Part shown: piece after piece, positions 34,687 through 46,700 of the stretch
How positions within the stretch are numbered: the stretch's first letter is position 1
How the letters are laid out: every line of letters starts with the position of its first letter
Assembly (NCBI RefSeq): GCF_019320115.1
Contig: NC_089585.1
Coordinates: forward strand, 142,891,600-142,955,599
Reading direction: 5' to 3'
DNA from: Miscanthus floridulus
Lineage: Eukaryota; Streptophyta; Magnoliopsida; Poales; Poaceae
DNA: 64,000 bases
Made by a program: the position numbers and the translations under genes
Notes under the pieces: model-generated
What the model was told of the DNA's origin: nothing
Databases searched by the model: none
What the model saw: the letters and a program-made list of their open reading frames with translations, nothing else

Positions 34687-35511
34687 TTAACGGTGGTGTC
34701 CCTTGGCTTTTGCTGCTGCTGCGGCCATGAGCGAGTAGGCGAGCTGTCCCGTCTGGCGTTGCACCTCCTCCCTGACCATCTGGCGCACCACTTCCAACAG
34801 CTGCGCGTTTCCTTCTCCTTCCTGCGGTAGCGTCACCGGCGATGCTTGGCCGTGGCCCTGCTGGCTGTTGCGGCTTTCCTCGTCAGCCGCGGCTCCTGGT
34901 TCTGCTGCTGGCAGCGGCAGGCCAAGGCTCAGGGACAGAGACGGCTCGGCCTCGGCGGTAGCGGTCCCTGCAGGCAGAACGCTGCTGTTGCCGCCCCCTA
35001 AACCACCAGCAACCACCGCCACTGGCTGCTGCGGACTATGATGATGTTCAGGTTCAGCAGCAGCAGGAGCGACGTCGTCGCTGTCCTGCACCTGCTGAGA
35101 GCCGATCGCGACGCACGGGCCAGCAGCAGCTCGGGAGGCCGCCGCTCGGCGCCTGCACCTCCGGAGGTTGGAGTTCCAGTGGTTCTTGATGGAGTTGTCG
35201 GTGCGGCCGGGGAGGAGGCGCGCGATGGTGGCCCACTTGTTGCCGTAGCGGGTGTGGGCGGCGAGGATGAGCGCGTCCTCGTGCGGCGTGAAAGGGCGGT
35301 GGTGCACGTCGGGGCTGAGCTGGTTGCACCAGCGGAGGCGGCAGGACTTGCCGGAGCGGCCGGGGATGGCGGCGCTGATGAGGCTCCAGCGGTGGGCCCC
35401 GTGCTGCTCCACCAGCCTGGTCAGCAGGGCGTCCTCCTCGGGGCTCCACGACCCCTTCTTCACCTCTGCAGCAACACTACTGCTAGCAGGAGCAGGGTTC
35501 GTCATCTTCAT
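34687..35511 (-). CDS. R2R3-MYB transcription factor, subgroup 22 (MYB44/70/73/77 type)
   Basis: DNA-binding nuclear regulator; subgroup 22 members act in abscisic acid, auxin and abiotic stress responses. An intronless frame of 274 aa from ATG at 35511 (a second ATG is at 35505). The frame stays open further upstream, but those residues are not MYB-like. R2 lies at about residues 18-68 ([13 protein letters not shown] with spaced Trp, [14 protein letters not shown]). R3 lies at about 70-119 ([41 protein letters not shown]). CNQLSP and RPFTPHED are the subgroup hallmarks. The Ala/Pro/Gln-rich C-terminus has an LxLxL repression motif ([11 protein letters not shown]) and a final helix [13 protein letters not shown]. 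Absence of introns agrees with the subgroup. It looks intact. Confidence 0.93.
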   Translation of the reverse strand: MKMTNPAPASSSVAAEVKKGSWSPEEDALLTRLVEQHGAHRWSLISAAIPGRSGKSCRLRWCNQLSPDVHHRPFTPHEDALILAAHTRYGNKWATIARLLPGRTDNSIKNHWNSNLRRCRRRAAASRAAAGPCVAIGSQQVQDSDDVAPAAAEPEHHHSPQQPVAVVAGGLGGGNSSVLPAGTATAEAEPSLSLSLGLPLPAAEPGAAADEESRNSQQGHGQASPVTLPQEGEGNAQLLEVVRQMVREEVQRQTGQLAYSLMAAAAAKAKGHHR

Positions 35512-36270
35512 CGATCGTCTCGGTACTACGTCCCTGCCGCCGGCGGCCTGCCGATCGATCGATCGATCGAGGAAGGAACTGCACCTGTGGCACTGCACGG
35601 CCGTCGCCCGTCGTATGTATATATGCAACGTTACGTGCGCTTTTCAATCGGAGAACGAATATAGTACATGTGTGCCATGCCATGTCATGCGTGTGCGCAC
35701 ACGGTCCGTTGCACGCTTCCATGTCTGCATGCACTTTTCAATGAACCAGCCAGCTGCATGTTGGCACCCTTTCACTTTGTTTGTTGCATGGAATGGATCC
35801 ATCCCTAGCTTTCCATGTCTGAGCTTGCACTGTGATGAACTGATATACATGATCTACTAGACTAGTATCATGCAAGTCAAGACGTGTACGTGAGGGCATT
35901 TTGTACGTACCCGCTACAGCTGGGGGCTCGCATACGTGGACGGGTAGGCACGCAAAACATGCTGTGCTAGCTGTGCCTGTGCTAGCCATCTGTCCGGGCC
36001 AGGCCATGCAGACGCCAAGCAGCCAGCCTGCCTTAATTTCTTCGATCCGTCGTCGGGATGTAGATGAACTCATCCATCACAAGAAAACAGCTGCAGGGAG
36101 GGGATTGATTGGAGATGATGCGCATGTCAAGCGGAAAAGTCCGTCGTTTTAATTTGTTTTATTTATTTATTATACGTTTCCGTTGTTTATTCCACACGCG
36201 GCGACAACAAAGCATACGATTGCATCTGCAAAGAGATACTCAGATAACAACCTTTTCGGAGAAAAATGCA
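35512..36270 (-). promoter_or_regulatory. MYB upstream region
   Basis: On the minus strand a TATATA word lies at about 35617-35623, some 110 bp before the start codon, and a (GATC)n run at 35553-35570 falls in the presumed 5' UTR. Further upstream are CATG-rich words and no other gene. Confidence 0.5.
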
Positions 36271-36275
36271 AACAC

Positions 36276-36750
36276 TAGCACAAAACAATTTTAGGAGACA
36301 ACAATTTTATTGACAGAAGGCACGGTCAGAAAATCTTACTGTCTCCAGAAATACCTCATGGTTTTTAGAGACGGATGCCCCATTTACAGAGACATGGAGA
36401 TTAACAAATACATGCCTTTTAGAGACAGTCCTAGAAATATCCACTTCTATGATAAAAATCTTAATGACGATTCTGAAATCGTCATACAAGATCGCTTTTT
36501 ATGACGACTTTTTCCGTTTCGTCATGGATCAGTGGTGACGATCCTTCAACCCTCCCTATCTATGACGAAAACCAGCATCGTCACAAAAAATGTCATAGAA
36601 GAGAAAAGGTTTTCGTCACAGATCACTCTTGCGACTCATCTGTGATGAATAGGGCTTCGTCATTGAACTAATTACACATCTACGACGAACAATATTCGAT
36701 CTGTAACGAACGGCTTCATCATAGGTCTCCACACGGTACTTTCTTCATCC
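36276..36750. mobile_element. CACTA-like termini with TGACGAT subterminal repeats
   Basis: CACTAGCACAAAACAATTTT at 36276 resembles a CACTA end and is followed by AGAGAC(A/G)G words. From 36463 a second type of subterminal array appears: TGACGATT, ATCGTCAT, TATGACGA, TTTTCGTCA and CTACGACGAA in both orientations. No transposase. Two overlapping fragments are likely. Confidence 0.55.
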
Positions 36751-36752
36751 GA

Positions 36753-37160
36753 GTGTACCTGTGGGACATGCAATTACTCATCCGTGATGCTTGCGATTCG
36801 TCATAAATGTCTCCTGCTCAATCATATCTCCATGCGACGTGTACCTGTGGGACCCTTCTCCATCCGACGTGTACCTATGGGACTTGCACTTACTCATCCG
36901 TGACGCTTACAATTCATCATAAAAGTCTCCACTCAGTCCTTTCTCCGTCCGACGTGTACCTGCGGGACCCGGTGGCTTACGTGTTACGTGTACCTATGGG
37001 ACCGTTCTCCATCTCCATCTGACCTGTGGGACCCGACGGCTTGCGTGTCACATGTACCTGTGGGACCTGATGGCTCACGTGTCACATGTACCTATGGGAC
37101 GTTTCTCTATCTCCATCTGACCTGTGGGACTCGACGGCTTGTGTGTCACATGTACCTTTT
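36753..37160 (+). repeat. Compound tandem repeat, GTGTACCTGTGGGAC type
   Basis: The core (G/A)TGTACCT(G/A)TGGGAC or close variants start at 36753, 36839, 36869, 36954, 36988, 37052, 37086 and 37149. Two higher-order periods are visible: about 115 bp (36753 to 36869; 36839 to 36954) and about 98 bp (36988 to 37086; 37052 to 37149). Intervening words include CTCATCCGTGA, CTTCTCCATC and GGCT(T/C)(A/G)CGTGTCAC. Confidence 0.85.
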
Positions 37161-37374
37161 GTGCCGCCGGGGTCTAATAAATTCAAAAAAAACCCTCAAT
37201 GCCTGGGAGTTGAACCTAGGACCTGGAGGGAGGAATGCACTGGTCTTTACCATTGCGTTAGATGCCTGGTTGTATTGACATGTCTTTAGAGTCGTTATAG
37301 TATTATATCCTCTGTGTGGATGCCCTACATGTTGACCTATATTGGATATTTCTTCTTTAAGTGAAAACAAATCT

Positions 37375-37468
37375 ATGCCCGTTAGACTAGCGGCAGCGGC
37401 AGCGGAGGATCCCCGGTGTGCTATGGTGGCTCAGGCAGTCCTTTTGAAGGCTAGGCGGACGGGGCTTG
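37375..37468 (+). pseudogene. Coding-like host exon, interrupted by element A (5' part)
   Basis: ATG at 37375 opens MPVRLAAAAAEDPRCAMVAQ and stays open to the A insertion. Past the GCTTG duplication it continues at 60817 in the same frame to a consensus-like donor (CGCAG/GTCTCC). The product is not recognised. Base composition is GC-rich, as in many grass first exons. This may be a real gene knocked out by the insertion, or chance. Confidence 0.3.
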
Positions 37469-39284
37469 TGAAAGCTCTAGTTTGGTTTTGGTTAATTGAT
37501 GAAACCCTAAGTGCTAACCTAGTTTATCAAAGTGATTATGAGATAGGTAGCACTACTCCTAAGTGATGAAGCAATGACAAAGATCATGACAATGGTGATG
37601 GTATGGTGATGATCAAATGCTTGAACTTGGAAAAGAAGAAAGAGATAAACAAAAGGCTCAAGGCAAAGGTATAAAGTGTAGGAGCCATTTTGTTTTAGTG
37701 ATCAAGACACTTAGTGAGTGTGATCACATTTAGGATAGATAGCCGTACTATTAAGATGAGTGAAACTCGTATCGAAATGCGGTTATCAAAGTGCCACTAG
37801 ATGCTCTAACTCATTGCATATGCATTTAGAATCTAGCGGATCACAACACCCTTGAAAATGTTTGTGAAAATATGCTAACACATGTGCACAAGGTGATACA
37901 CTTGGTGGTTAGCACATTTGAGCAAGGGTGAAGAAGACATAGGAGATGCCAGCGTCGATCAAGTGACCGGACGCTGAATCTGAATGCACCGAACGCTGAC
38001 TGCCTATGTCCGGTCGCGCTGACCTACGGTACAGTAGCTAGGGTATACCACCGGACGCTGGGCTATGTCCGGTCGAGGTGGACCGGACGCGCCCGGTCGA
38101 AGAAAAATGGATTTGGACCCTTACTGTACTCGACCAGACGCTGAGGCTCCAGCGTCCGGTCAGTTTAGCCGGAGCGTCCGGTCAGCACGTAGCCGTTGTG
38201 ATCTGACGGTTCTATTTTAACTCAGAGTGACACGTGGCATCAATCAGTGGACCGAACGCTGAGTCCAGGGTCCGGTCAGTCTGACCGGAGCATCCGGTCA
38301 GAGCGTGTTTTGCCCAGTGAAGGGGTATAACGGCTCTATTTGATGGAGGCTCTATTTATAGCCCCATGGTCGGCTCAAGGGATAACTCTTGCACATTTTC
38401 ATTGACATAGCAACGTTGTGAGCTTAGCCAAAGCCCTCCCACTCATCTCCATCATTGATCCATCATCATTGTGAGATTGGGAGAGAATCCAAGTGCATTG
38501 CTTGAGTGATTGCATCTAGAGGCACTTGGTATTCGTGTTGCACTGCGGATTTCACTTGTTTCTCTTGGTGGTTGCCACCACCTAGACGGTTGGAGCAGCG
38601 GTGAAGGATCGGCATGAGTTGGTGATTGTTCGTGACTGCCTTCGGTGATTGTGAGGGGAGTTGTACCTTCCCCGGCGGAGTGCCGAAAGATAACTCTAGT
38701 AAATTGCTTGTGTCATTGAGTTACCTCACTTGTGGGTCGGTTCTTGCGGTGTCCTATCATGTGGACAAGGTTTGTGAAACACCTCTTAGCCACCGAACCA
38801 CCAAGTGTTGGTCGACACAACGGGGACGTAGCGTGTTGGCAAGCACGTGAACCTCGGGAGAAAATCGATTGTCTCTTATCTTTGGCATTCTCCCGGTGAT
38901 TGGCTATATATTCATCTTGTGATTGGTTCATCCCCTACACGGTGGTATAATCACCCTACTCACTTATTTATATTCTTGCAAACTAGTTGATACAAGCTCT
39001 TTAGTGTAATTAGAATTGAGAGCTTGCTTTATTATTTACATTCATCTAGTTGAGCTCTTTAGAGTAGCAAGGTTGAGAGCTCTTAGTGAGTAGTTACATA
39101 GCAAGTTTGGGTGCCTAAGTAATCATTGCAACTAGAATTGTTGGATAGGTGGCTTGCAACCCTTGTAGAGCTAGAGCAAGTTTGCATTACGCCTTTTGTT
39201 ATACTAATCAAATTGCTCTAGTTGATTTGTAGATTTTTAAATAGGTTATTCACCCCCCCCCTCTAGCCATACTAGGACCTTTCA
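37469..39284 (+). repeat. 5' LTR of element A
   Basis: From TGAAAGCTCTAGTTTGG to CTAGGACCTTTCA. It differs from the 3' LTR by scattered, mostly transition-type changes. CCGGAC palindromes lie at 37960-38310 and TATTTATAG at 38353-38361. Confidence 0.93.
37960..38361 (+). promoter_or_regulatory. CCGGAC palindrome array and TATA box, LTR A 5'
   Basis: Multiple ACCGGACGC / GCGTCCGGT half-sites in both orientations precede CTATTTATAGCCCC. Known Sirevirus LTRs carry CpG-rich palindromes upstream of the TATA box. Confidence 0.75.
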
Positions 39285-39984
39285 AGTGGTATCGGAGCCG
39301 TGGTCACCGTTTAATTAAAGGCTTAACAACCTCAGTGTCAAATTATGGCTCAAGTTGTATTCAACCATATGGGGGGCAAACCACCGTTCTTTGATGGCAC
39401 ATGCTATGGTTATTGGAAGAGAAAGATAAGGATGTATCTCGGTTCAATCAATGATCAAGTATGGGAAGTGACCGAAAATGACTATGCTATCATTGATCCC
39501 GATGATCCAACCAATCAAGATAAGATCAACAAGCAATGCAATACAATGGCTCTCAACACCATATACAATGCCATTAATTCCAAGGTGTTTGAGCAAATCA
39601 AGGATTGTGATAGAGCAAATGAGGTGTGGAAGAGATTGGAGTAAACATATGAGGGCACACCGGCGGTGAAGAGTGCCAAGTTGTATATCCTCAAGGATAA
39701 ATTGACAAGCTTCAAAATGAAGGAAGATGAGAGCATTCTAGAGATGTTCCATCGATTGCAAGTCATTGTCAACGACTTGAAGGTATTGGGAGAGAAGATC
39801 AAGGATGATGATGTCTCCCATCGATTCTTGATGTGCTTACCTCCAAGATTTGAGATGTTAAGATTGCTCATCATAAGAGGAGGATTGAAGGACATTACCC
39901 CCAACCAAGTACTAGGTGATGTCATGACACAAGAGACATACTGTGTGGAAAGGGAGGGGGAGGACAAGGAGGACAAGAAGGAAG

Positions 39985-41546
39985 TGAAAGCATCTAGGCC
40001 CCTAGTTGGATTTCGGTGATTAATGTCAATACAAGATTACTATGACTAACGTGTGTTTTGCAGAGGCAATTGAGTTAGGTCATAGTAATGGTGATCAATT
40101 GGGCAATCGAGATGGTCATGCCCCTACGATGGAAATCGTTTTGGTTTTCAAAGGATGGATGACAAGGTTAAGGATAACTAGTTCTAAGTGTCGATTGGAG
40201 TTGGAGAGACACTTAGAGTAGTTTAGGACTTTGTTTTTCCTTTGGCCGTACTATTAAGGGGGGTATGAACGGGTAGCTTGACCTAGTTGAGTCTAGTGAG
40301 TTAGGTGTGGTGCACACTTGCTAAAACTAGCTCTTGGTAGCTTCTATGAATGCCTAAGATCCTTTGGAGCAAACTTCATTCACATATGATCGAGAGTTGG
40401 AAGTGAATGGAGGGTCAAAGGCTGACCGGACGCTGGCCCCGGTGCGACCGAACGCTAGCCGCAGGGTCCGGTCAGTTCATTTGATCAAGCAGACAGTGTT
40501 CAGTGTGACCGGACGCTGGATCGGTTAAGTGATCGGACGCTGAAAGGCAGCGTCCGGTCAACTCCAGTAAGGTTCCAAAGAAGGGAATCTGTGACTGGAC
40601 GCGTCCGGTCAGTAATGACCGGACCCTGAGGGTTCAGCATCTAGTCGAGTCCAGTAAGCATCCAGTGAGGATTTCATGCGACCGAACGCGTCCGGTCAGT
40701 GGTGACCGGACCCTGCCAACGTCCGGTCAACACAATTTCACTGGATCGCGGGTTGAACTAACCGAAGCGTCCGGTCACCCCACAGAAGCTCATAACGGTT
40801 TGTTTTTCAGGCTATCTTATAAATAGAAGCTCCACTCGTGTGTGGAGCTACTTTTGCTCATTCCAACAGCTGAGAAACACGTTTGTGAGTGCCAAGAAGA
40901 GTAAGGTCCTAGTGAGGTGATTGAGATTTGAGAATCCAAGAGAGTAGCCTCATTAGTGAATCAAGAGTAGTCAAGTGTGCATCCATCATCTCATTAGGCT
41001 TTGCGAGGTCAAGTGAGAGTTCGTGCTTGTTACTCTTGGTGATCGCCATCACCTGGATGGCTTGGTGGTGATTGGGAGTTTGGTGATCACTCAGCGGAGC
41101 TTGTGGGTGACCCAACTCAAGTTGTGAGCGGCTTTGGGTGATTCACCGCGACGGAGTGTCGAAGAATCAACCCGTAAAGAGCACTTGATCCTTGCGCGGA
41201 TCAAGGGGGAGCTACACCCTTGCGCGGGTGCTCCAACAAGGACTAGTGGGGAGTGGCGACTCTCCGATACCTTGGCAAAACATCACCGCGTTCCTCTCTC
41301 TCTTTACTTTGAGCATTTACTTTGAGTATTTACTTTGAGCAATTCAATACTTGTCTTTATATTCTTAGAATTGCTTTGCTAAAGTAAGTTTGGAACATAT
41401 GTTGTAAGTTCTTTGTGCATTAGTTTGATAGAAACACCTTTTTAGGCACAAGGGGTTAATTGGGCTATCCATAGAATTTGATTATTGCAAGAAAATTTAG
41501 AATTAGCCCAATTCACCCCCCCCTCTTGGGCATCTTGATCCTTTCA
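39985..41546 (+). repeat. 5' LTR of element B
   Basis: Palindrome cluster at 40430-40780 followed by TTATAAATAG at 40817-40826. One CCGGAC motif unit fewer than in the 3' LTR. Confidence 0.93.
40430..40826 (+). promoter_or_regulatory. CCGGAC palindrome array and TATA box, LTR B 5'
   Basis: ACCGGACGCT, GCGTCCGGTCA and the merged GACGCGTCCGGTC forms repeat over 350 bp, then TTATAAATAG. Confidence 0.75.
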
Positions 41547-41599
41547 ATTGGTATCAGAGCCTTGTGCTCACGTTTTTAAGCCTAACCGCTTAGAGCAAG

Positions 41600-43714
41600 A
41601 TGTCTCACGGGGATGGACCTCCTCCTATCTTTGAGGGAGATGACTTTCCATATTGGAAAATTCGCATGGAAGCATACTTAGAAGCTCTAGACGTTGGTAT
41701 TCTTAGAGCCACCTCGCAAGGCTTCCCAAAACCTCAAAGCGCTACTAACCTACAAGGCGATGAGGTAAACTATGAAAAATGGAATGTAAAGGCTCGCAAC
41801 ACCATCTTTAGAGGCCTTTGCAAAGATGTGTTCAATCATGTAAGGAACCACAAAGACGCCCATGCACTATGGTCGGACGTTTGTGCACTCCATGAGGGAA
41901 CCAAGAGTGAGCGTGAGGAACGCTATCATCTTGTGATTAAAAAGCTAAATTCTTTTGAGATGCTTCCCAAAGAAAGTTCTAATGAAATGTATTCTCATTT
42001 AAATGTTCTTGTAGAGGAAGTCAATGGGCTTGGACTTACTCAAATGTCACCATCCGATATTGTGAGAAAGATCTTGAGTGTCCTCCCCATTGACAAATAT
42101 GGGCACATTGTGACCGTGCTACATCAAGGTGATCTTTCTGCCGCTACACCGACACAAATCTTGGGAAAGATCAATGCTCATGAGATGTACATACACATCA
42201 CACCACAAGATGGCTCATCCTCTACAAAGAAGAAAGAGAAGGACTCAGCATTCAAAGCTAGCCAAGATAAGGTCAAGGCAAGACTTGAGTATGAGAGCTC
42301 AAGTGATGAAGATGATGAAGAAAGTCTTGCTCTCATGGTGAAGAAGACCGCCAAGATGCTAAAAAAGCTAAACAAGAGTGGCATCAAGTTTGACGGCAAG
42401 AAGAAGAAGTTCTTCACTAGCTCAAGAAGAAAGCCAATCTCTGAGATGGATTGCTACAATTGTGGCGAACTTGGCCATCTAGCTCATCAATGCACAAAGC
42501 CCAAGAAAGACAAGTTCAAGAACAAGGGCAAGAAAGATGATTCAAGCAATGAAGATGAAGATGACAAGAAAAAGAACAAGCCATACAAGAAGAGAGATGG
42601 TAAAAAGAGGGACTTCTACAAGAAGAAGAAGAGTGGCAAGGCCTACATTGTCGATGATTGGCTCACAGACATTGATTCATCAAGCGGATCATCCGATGAT
42701 GATACTGACAATGAGAAGGTGGCCGCCATTGCTATTGATCTTGCATCCTCACCGCCACCATCGCCGTCATCCTCTACACACCTATGCCTTATGGCCAAGG
42801 GTGAACGCAAGGTAACTAAGAGTGATGATAGTAGTGATGATGAGCAAGCTAGTGATGATGATAGCGATAGCGATGATGATTCACCTACATATGATGATCT
42901 TGTCAAAATACTAAGAAAATACACTAAGATCATTAGAAAGAGTAGAGCTACAAATGAAAAACTTGATGCTAAAAATGATTCACTCTTAGCTAAGTGTGAT
43001 ACATTGGAAAAGGCTAATGATGAGCTCAAAGAAACAAATGATTCTATATCATCCAAACTCAAGGAGCTCAAATCTTCTAAGAAAGAGCTTAAAGATAAAC
43101 ATGATAAACTTGAGTGGGTGCACAATGAGCTTATCACTAGTCACAACAAGCTAAAAGATGAATATACAACTCTAAAGATCAATTATGATACTCTTGTTAT
43201 TGCACAAGAATTCTTACCAAATGAGCCACATGATGCTACTAACCATATTGTTAAGATTGATATAGCTATCTCATGTGATGATTTAATTGATGAGAGCATT
43301 GAGCATGGATCTAGTAGCAAAGGCAAGCAAGTGGTTGAGTGCAATGACTATGATGAGTATGTCAAGCTCAAGAGTGATAATGAGAAGCTCATGAAAGATC
43401 TTGAAGAGATGAAGAGCAAAAACATCATTATGCTAGAAACTCTTGATCATGACAAAGAGTTGATCCTTGAGAATGAGAAGCTCAAAGAAGAGAACAAGAA
43501 GCTCAAGGAAGAGAAGAACAATGAGGTTCTCAAGGAAGAGAACAAGAAGCTCAAGATGGAGAAAGAACATCTCAAGATTGGGTTGAGCAAGTTTGCTAGA
43601 GGTAAGCATCTCCAAAGTGAGCTACTCATGAACACCGTCATGAAGATAGATAGGAGTGGCATTGGATATGTGTCAAGTATAGAGAAGAAGAAGGCTCAAG
43701 TTCAACAACAATAA
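41600..43714 (+). CDS. Element B gag (704 aa, open)
   Basis: Capsid/nucleocapsid precursor of a Copia retrotransposon. ATG at 41600 lies 40 bp after the primer site. The N-terminal gag domain has FEGDDFPYWKIRMEAYLEAL. A CCHC knuckle CYNCGELGHLAHQC lies at about residues 285-298. Then comes a Lys/Asp/Ser-rich linker and a long Glu/Lys/Leu heptad region (about 450-690) predicted to be coiled coil. A TAA at 43712 ends it, but the same frame carries a second knuckle CFECGQEGHFAHEC (about 43741) and runs on to a TGA at 43988, so the native gag was probably longer. Confidence 0.88.
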   Translation: MSHGDGPPPIFEGDDFPYWKIRMEAYLEALDVGILRATSQGFPKPQSATNLQGDEVNYEKWNVKARNTIFRGLCKDVFNHVRNHKDAHALWSDVCALHEGTKSEREERYHLVIKKLNSFEMLPKESSNEMYSHLNVLVEEVNGLGLTQMSPSDIVRKILSVLPIDKYGHIVTVLHQGDLSAATPTQILGKINAHEMYIHITPQDGSSSTKKKEKDSAFKASQDKVKARLEYESSSDEDDEESLALMVKKTAKMLKKLNKSGIKFDGKKKKFFTSSRRKPISEMDCYNCGELGHLAHQCTKPKKDKFKNKGKKDDSSNEDEDDKKKNKPYKKRDGKKRDFYKKKKSGKAYIVDDWLTDIDSSSGSSDDDTDNEKVAAIAIDLASSPPPSPSSSTHLCLMAKGERKVTKSDDSSDDEQASDDDSDSDDDSPTYDDLVKILRKYTKIIRKSRATNEKLDAKNDSLLAKCDTLEKANDELKETNDSISSKLKELKSSKKELKDKHDKLEWVHNELITSHNKLKDEYTTLKINYDTLVIAQEFLPNEPHDATNHIVKIDIAISCDDLIDESIEHGSSSKGKQVVECNDYDEYVKLKSDNEKLMKDLEEMKSKNIIMLETLDHDKELILENEKLKEENKKLKEEKNNEVLKEENKKLKMEKEHLKIGLSKFARGKHLQSELLMNTVMKIDRSGIGYVSSIEKKKAQVQQQ

Positions 43715-43740
43715 TCAAAGCCAAAGCCAAAGCCAAAGAG

Positions 43741-46700
43741 ATGCTTTGAGTGTGGACAAGAAGGCCATTTTGCTCATGAGTGTCAAACTCCACCGCCACA
43801 ACCCTTGCCCAAGCATGCTAGACCCTTTGCTTTCAATGCTCACTACATGCTTAGAAAAGATTCTAGTGGAAAGATGAAAGTCATGTTCTTAGGCCCCCCT
43901 AACAAGAGTAGGCCTAAGAAGATTTGGGTGGCTAAGTCACTTGTTGAGAAGGTGAAGGGCCCTCAACAAGTTTGGATCCCTAAAGCTTGAATCTCTTGTG
44001 TGTAGGTGAACTACAAGACCGGTGGAAGTCATTGGGTTATTGATAGTGGTTGCACTCAACATATGACCGGTGATCCTCGTATGTTCACCTTACTAGATGA
44101 AGAGGTAGATGGACAAGAGAAAATAACATTTGGAGATAATTCAAAGGGCAAGGTTAAAGGATTGGGCAAAGTGGCAATATCAAATGATCATTCCATATCA
44201 AATGTGCTCTATGTTGCTTCATTGAGCTTCAACTTGCTATCCATTGGGCAATTGTATGATCTTGGCTTTCAATGCTTGTTCACCGAGAAGGAGGTTGTTG
44301 TATCCAAGGTAGATGACAATCAAGTGATATTCAATGGATTTAGATACAACAACTTATATCTAGTTGACTTCACCTCCAAAGATGCAAATTTGAAGACTTG
44401 CCTATTCACCAAAACAACACTTGGGTGGCTATGGCATAGAAGACTTGCTCATGTTGGGATGAGCTCACTCAAGAAGCTTATGAAGAATGATTTGGTGAGA
44501 GGGTTGAAGGATGTGAAGTTTGAAAAGGACAAGCTTTGTAGTGCATGTCAAGCCAGCAAGCAAGTTGCAAACACTCATCCAACCAAAGCTTTCATGTCAA
44601 CCACAAGAGTGCTAGAACTCCTACACATGGATTTATTTGGACCAACAACATACAAGAGTTTGGGAGGAAATCTCTATTGTCTTGTGATTGTGGATGACTA
44701 TTCAAGGTATACATGGGTGTTCTTTCTTCATGACAAATCCAAAGTTGCATCTTGCTTCAAAAAGTTTGCCAAGAGAGCTCAAAATGAATTTGAAGTGAAG
44801 CGCAAGAAGATAAGAAGTGACAATGGCAAAGAGTTTGACAACACAAACATAGAAGCCTATTGTGATGAAGTTGGAATCAAACATGAAGTCTCCGCAACTT
44901 ATACTCCTCAACAAAATGGTGTAGTTGAGAGGAAGAACTAGACTTTGATCACTCTTGCAAGGACAATGCTAGATGAGTATAACACCCTCGAAGCTCTATG
45001 GGCGGAAGCAATCAACACCGCATGTTATGCATCCAACCGCCTATTCCTTCAAAAGTTCCTTGGCAAGACACCTTATGAGTTGCTCAATGGGAAGAAGCCG
45101 GACGTCTCATTCTTTAGGGTGTTTGGTTGCAAATGCTACATCTACAAGAAGCGGCAACACCTAGGGAAGTTCCAAAGACGTTGTGATATAGGTTTTCTTG
45201 TTGGTTACTCATTGAAGTCCAAAGCATATAGAGTATTTAATCATGCCATCGGCTTGGTTGAAGAAACATATGATGTGGAGTTTGATGAATCTAACGGCTC
45301 CCAAGGAGCACATGAGAATCTTGATGATGTAGGTGATGAACCATTGAGGGAGGCTATGAAGAATATTCCAGTGGGAGACATCAAGCCAAAAGATGATGAA
45401 GATGATGTACAAGTCATTAACCAACCTTCTTCATAAAATGTACCACAAGATGGTGAAAAAGATGGGAGAGTAGAAAATGAAGATACTCATATCTCCCATG
45501 AGCAAATGGTGGTACAAGCACAAGATGTTGATGCTCCACAACCTCCTCCTCAAATGGTCAATAGAAGAAATACACCTCTCCTATAAGATCATCCACAAGA
45601 TCTCATCATAGGGAGTCCATCAAAGGGTGTAATGACTCGATCTGAAAAACTTACTTCATTTATTGCTCATCACTCTTTTGTCTCTTGCTATGAGCCTACC
45701 AAGGTTGAAGAAGCTCTTAAAGATCCAGATTGGATCAATGACATGCATGAAGAGTTGGACAACTTCACTTGCAATGAAGTTTGGACTCTTGAAAAGCGAC
45801 CAAAAGGAGCAAGAGTCATTGAAACAAAGTGGGTGTTTCGCAACAAGCAAGATGATCAAGGTGTTGTTGTGAGGAACAAGGCAAGACTAGTTGTAAAGGG
45901 GTTCTCTCAAGTTAAAGGTTTGGATTTTGGAGAGACCTTTGCACCGGTTGCAAGATTAGAAGCCATCTGTATCCTTCTTGCATATGCATCACATCATGAA
46001 ATGAAACTATATCAAATGGATGTGAAAAGTGCATTTTTAAATGGCTTTATTAATGAACTAGTCTATGTTGATCAACCTCCCGGGTTTGAAGACCCTAGAT
46101 ATCCTAATCATGTTTATAGGTTGTCCAAGGCACTATATGGGCTTAAGCAAGCCCCAAGAGCTTGGTATGAGCGCCTTCGGGACTTCCTCATTGAGAAGGG
46201 CTTCACCATTGGGAAGGTCGACACCACACTATTCACCAAGAAGCTTGATGGGCATATCTTCATTTGTCAAGTATATGTTGATGATATCATCTTTGGATCA
46301 TCAAATGAAGACTCATGCAAAGAATTTGGTGAATTGATGTCGAAGGAGTTCGAGATGTCAATGATTGGTGAGCTTATATTCTTTCTTGGTTTTCAAGTCA
46401 AGCAAATGAAAGAAGGCATTTTCATCTCTCAAGAGAAATACACAAAAGATCTTCTCAAGAGATTCAAGATGGATGAATGTAAGCCAATCAAGACACCAAT
46501 GCCTACAAATGGACATCTTGACCTAGATGAGGGAGGTAACCCGGTTGATCAAACTCTCTACCGTTCTATGATTGGTAGCTTTTATATTTAACTGCATCTA
46601 GGCCCAACATCATGTTCAGTGTGTGTATGTGTGCTAGATTTCAAGCTAGTCCTAAGGAAACACATTTAATTGCCGTAAAAAGAATCCTTAGGTATCTTAA

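Noticed and set aside
35038..35860. Long plus-strand frames opposite the MYB gene
   Set aside because: Antisense shadows of a GC-rich coding sequence; the MYB reading is unambiguous.
36753..37160. CRISPR-like array
   Set aside because: Eukaryotic context, variable spacing and degenerate units; ordinary tandem duplication.
37190..37270. Possible tRNA-like sequence with GAACCTAGGACC
   Set aside because: No cloverleaf; only the T-loop-like word is present.
42643..43137. Minus-strand Ser/Leu-rich frame in gag of B
   Set aside because: Reverse complement of the Asp/Ser and coiled-coil coding of gag; no independent support.
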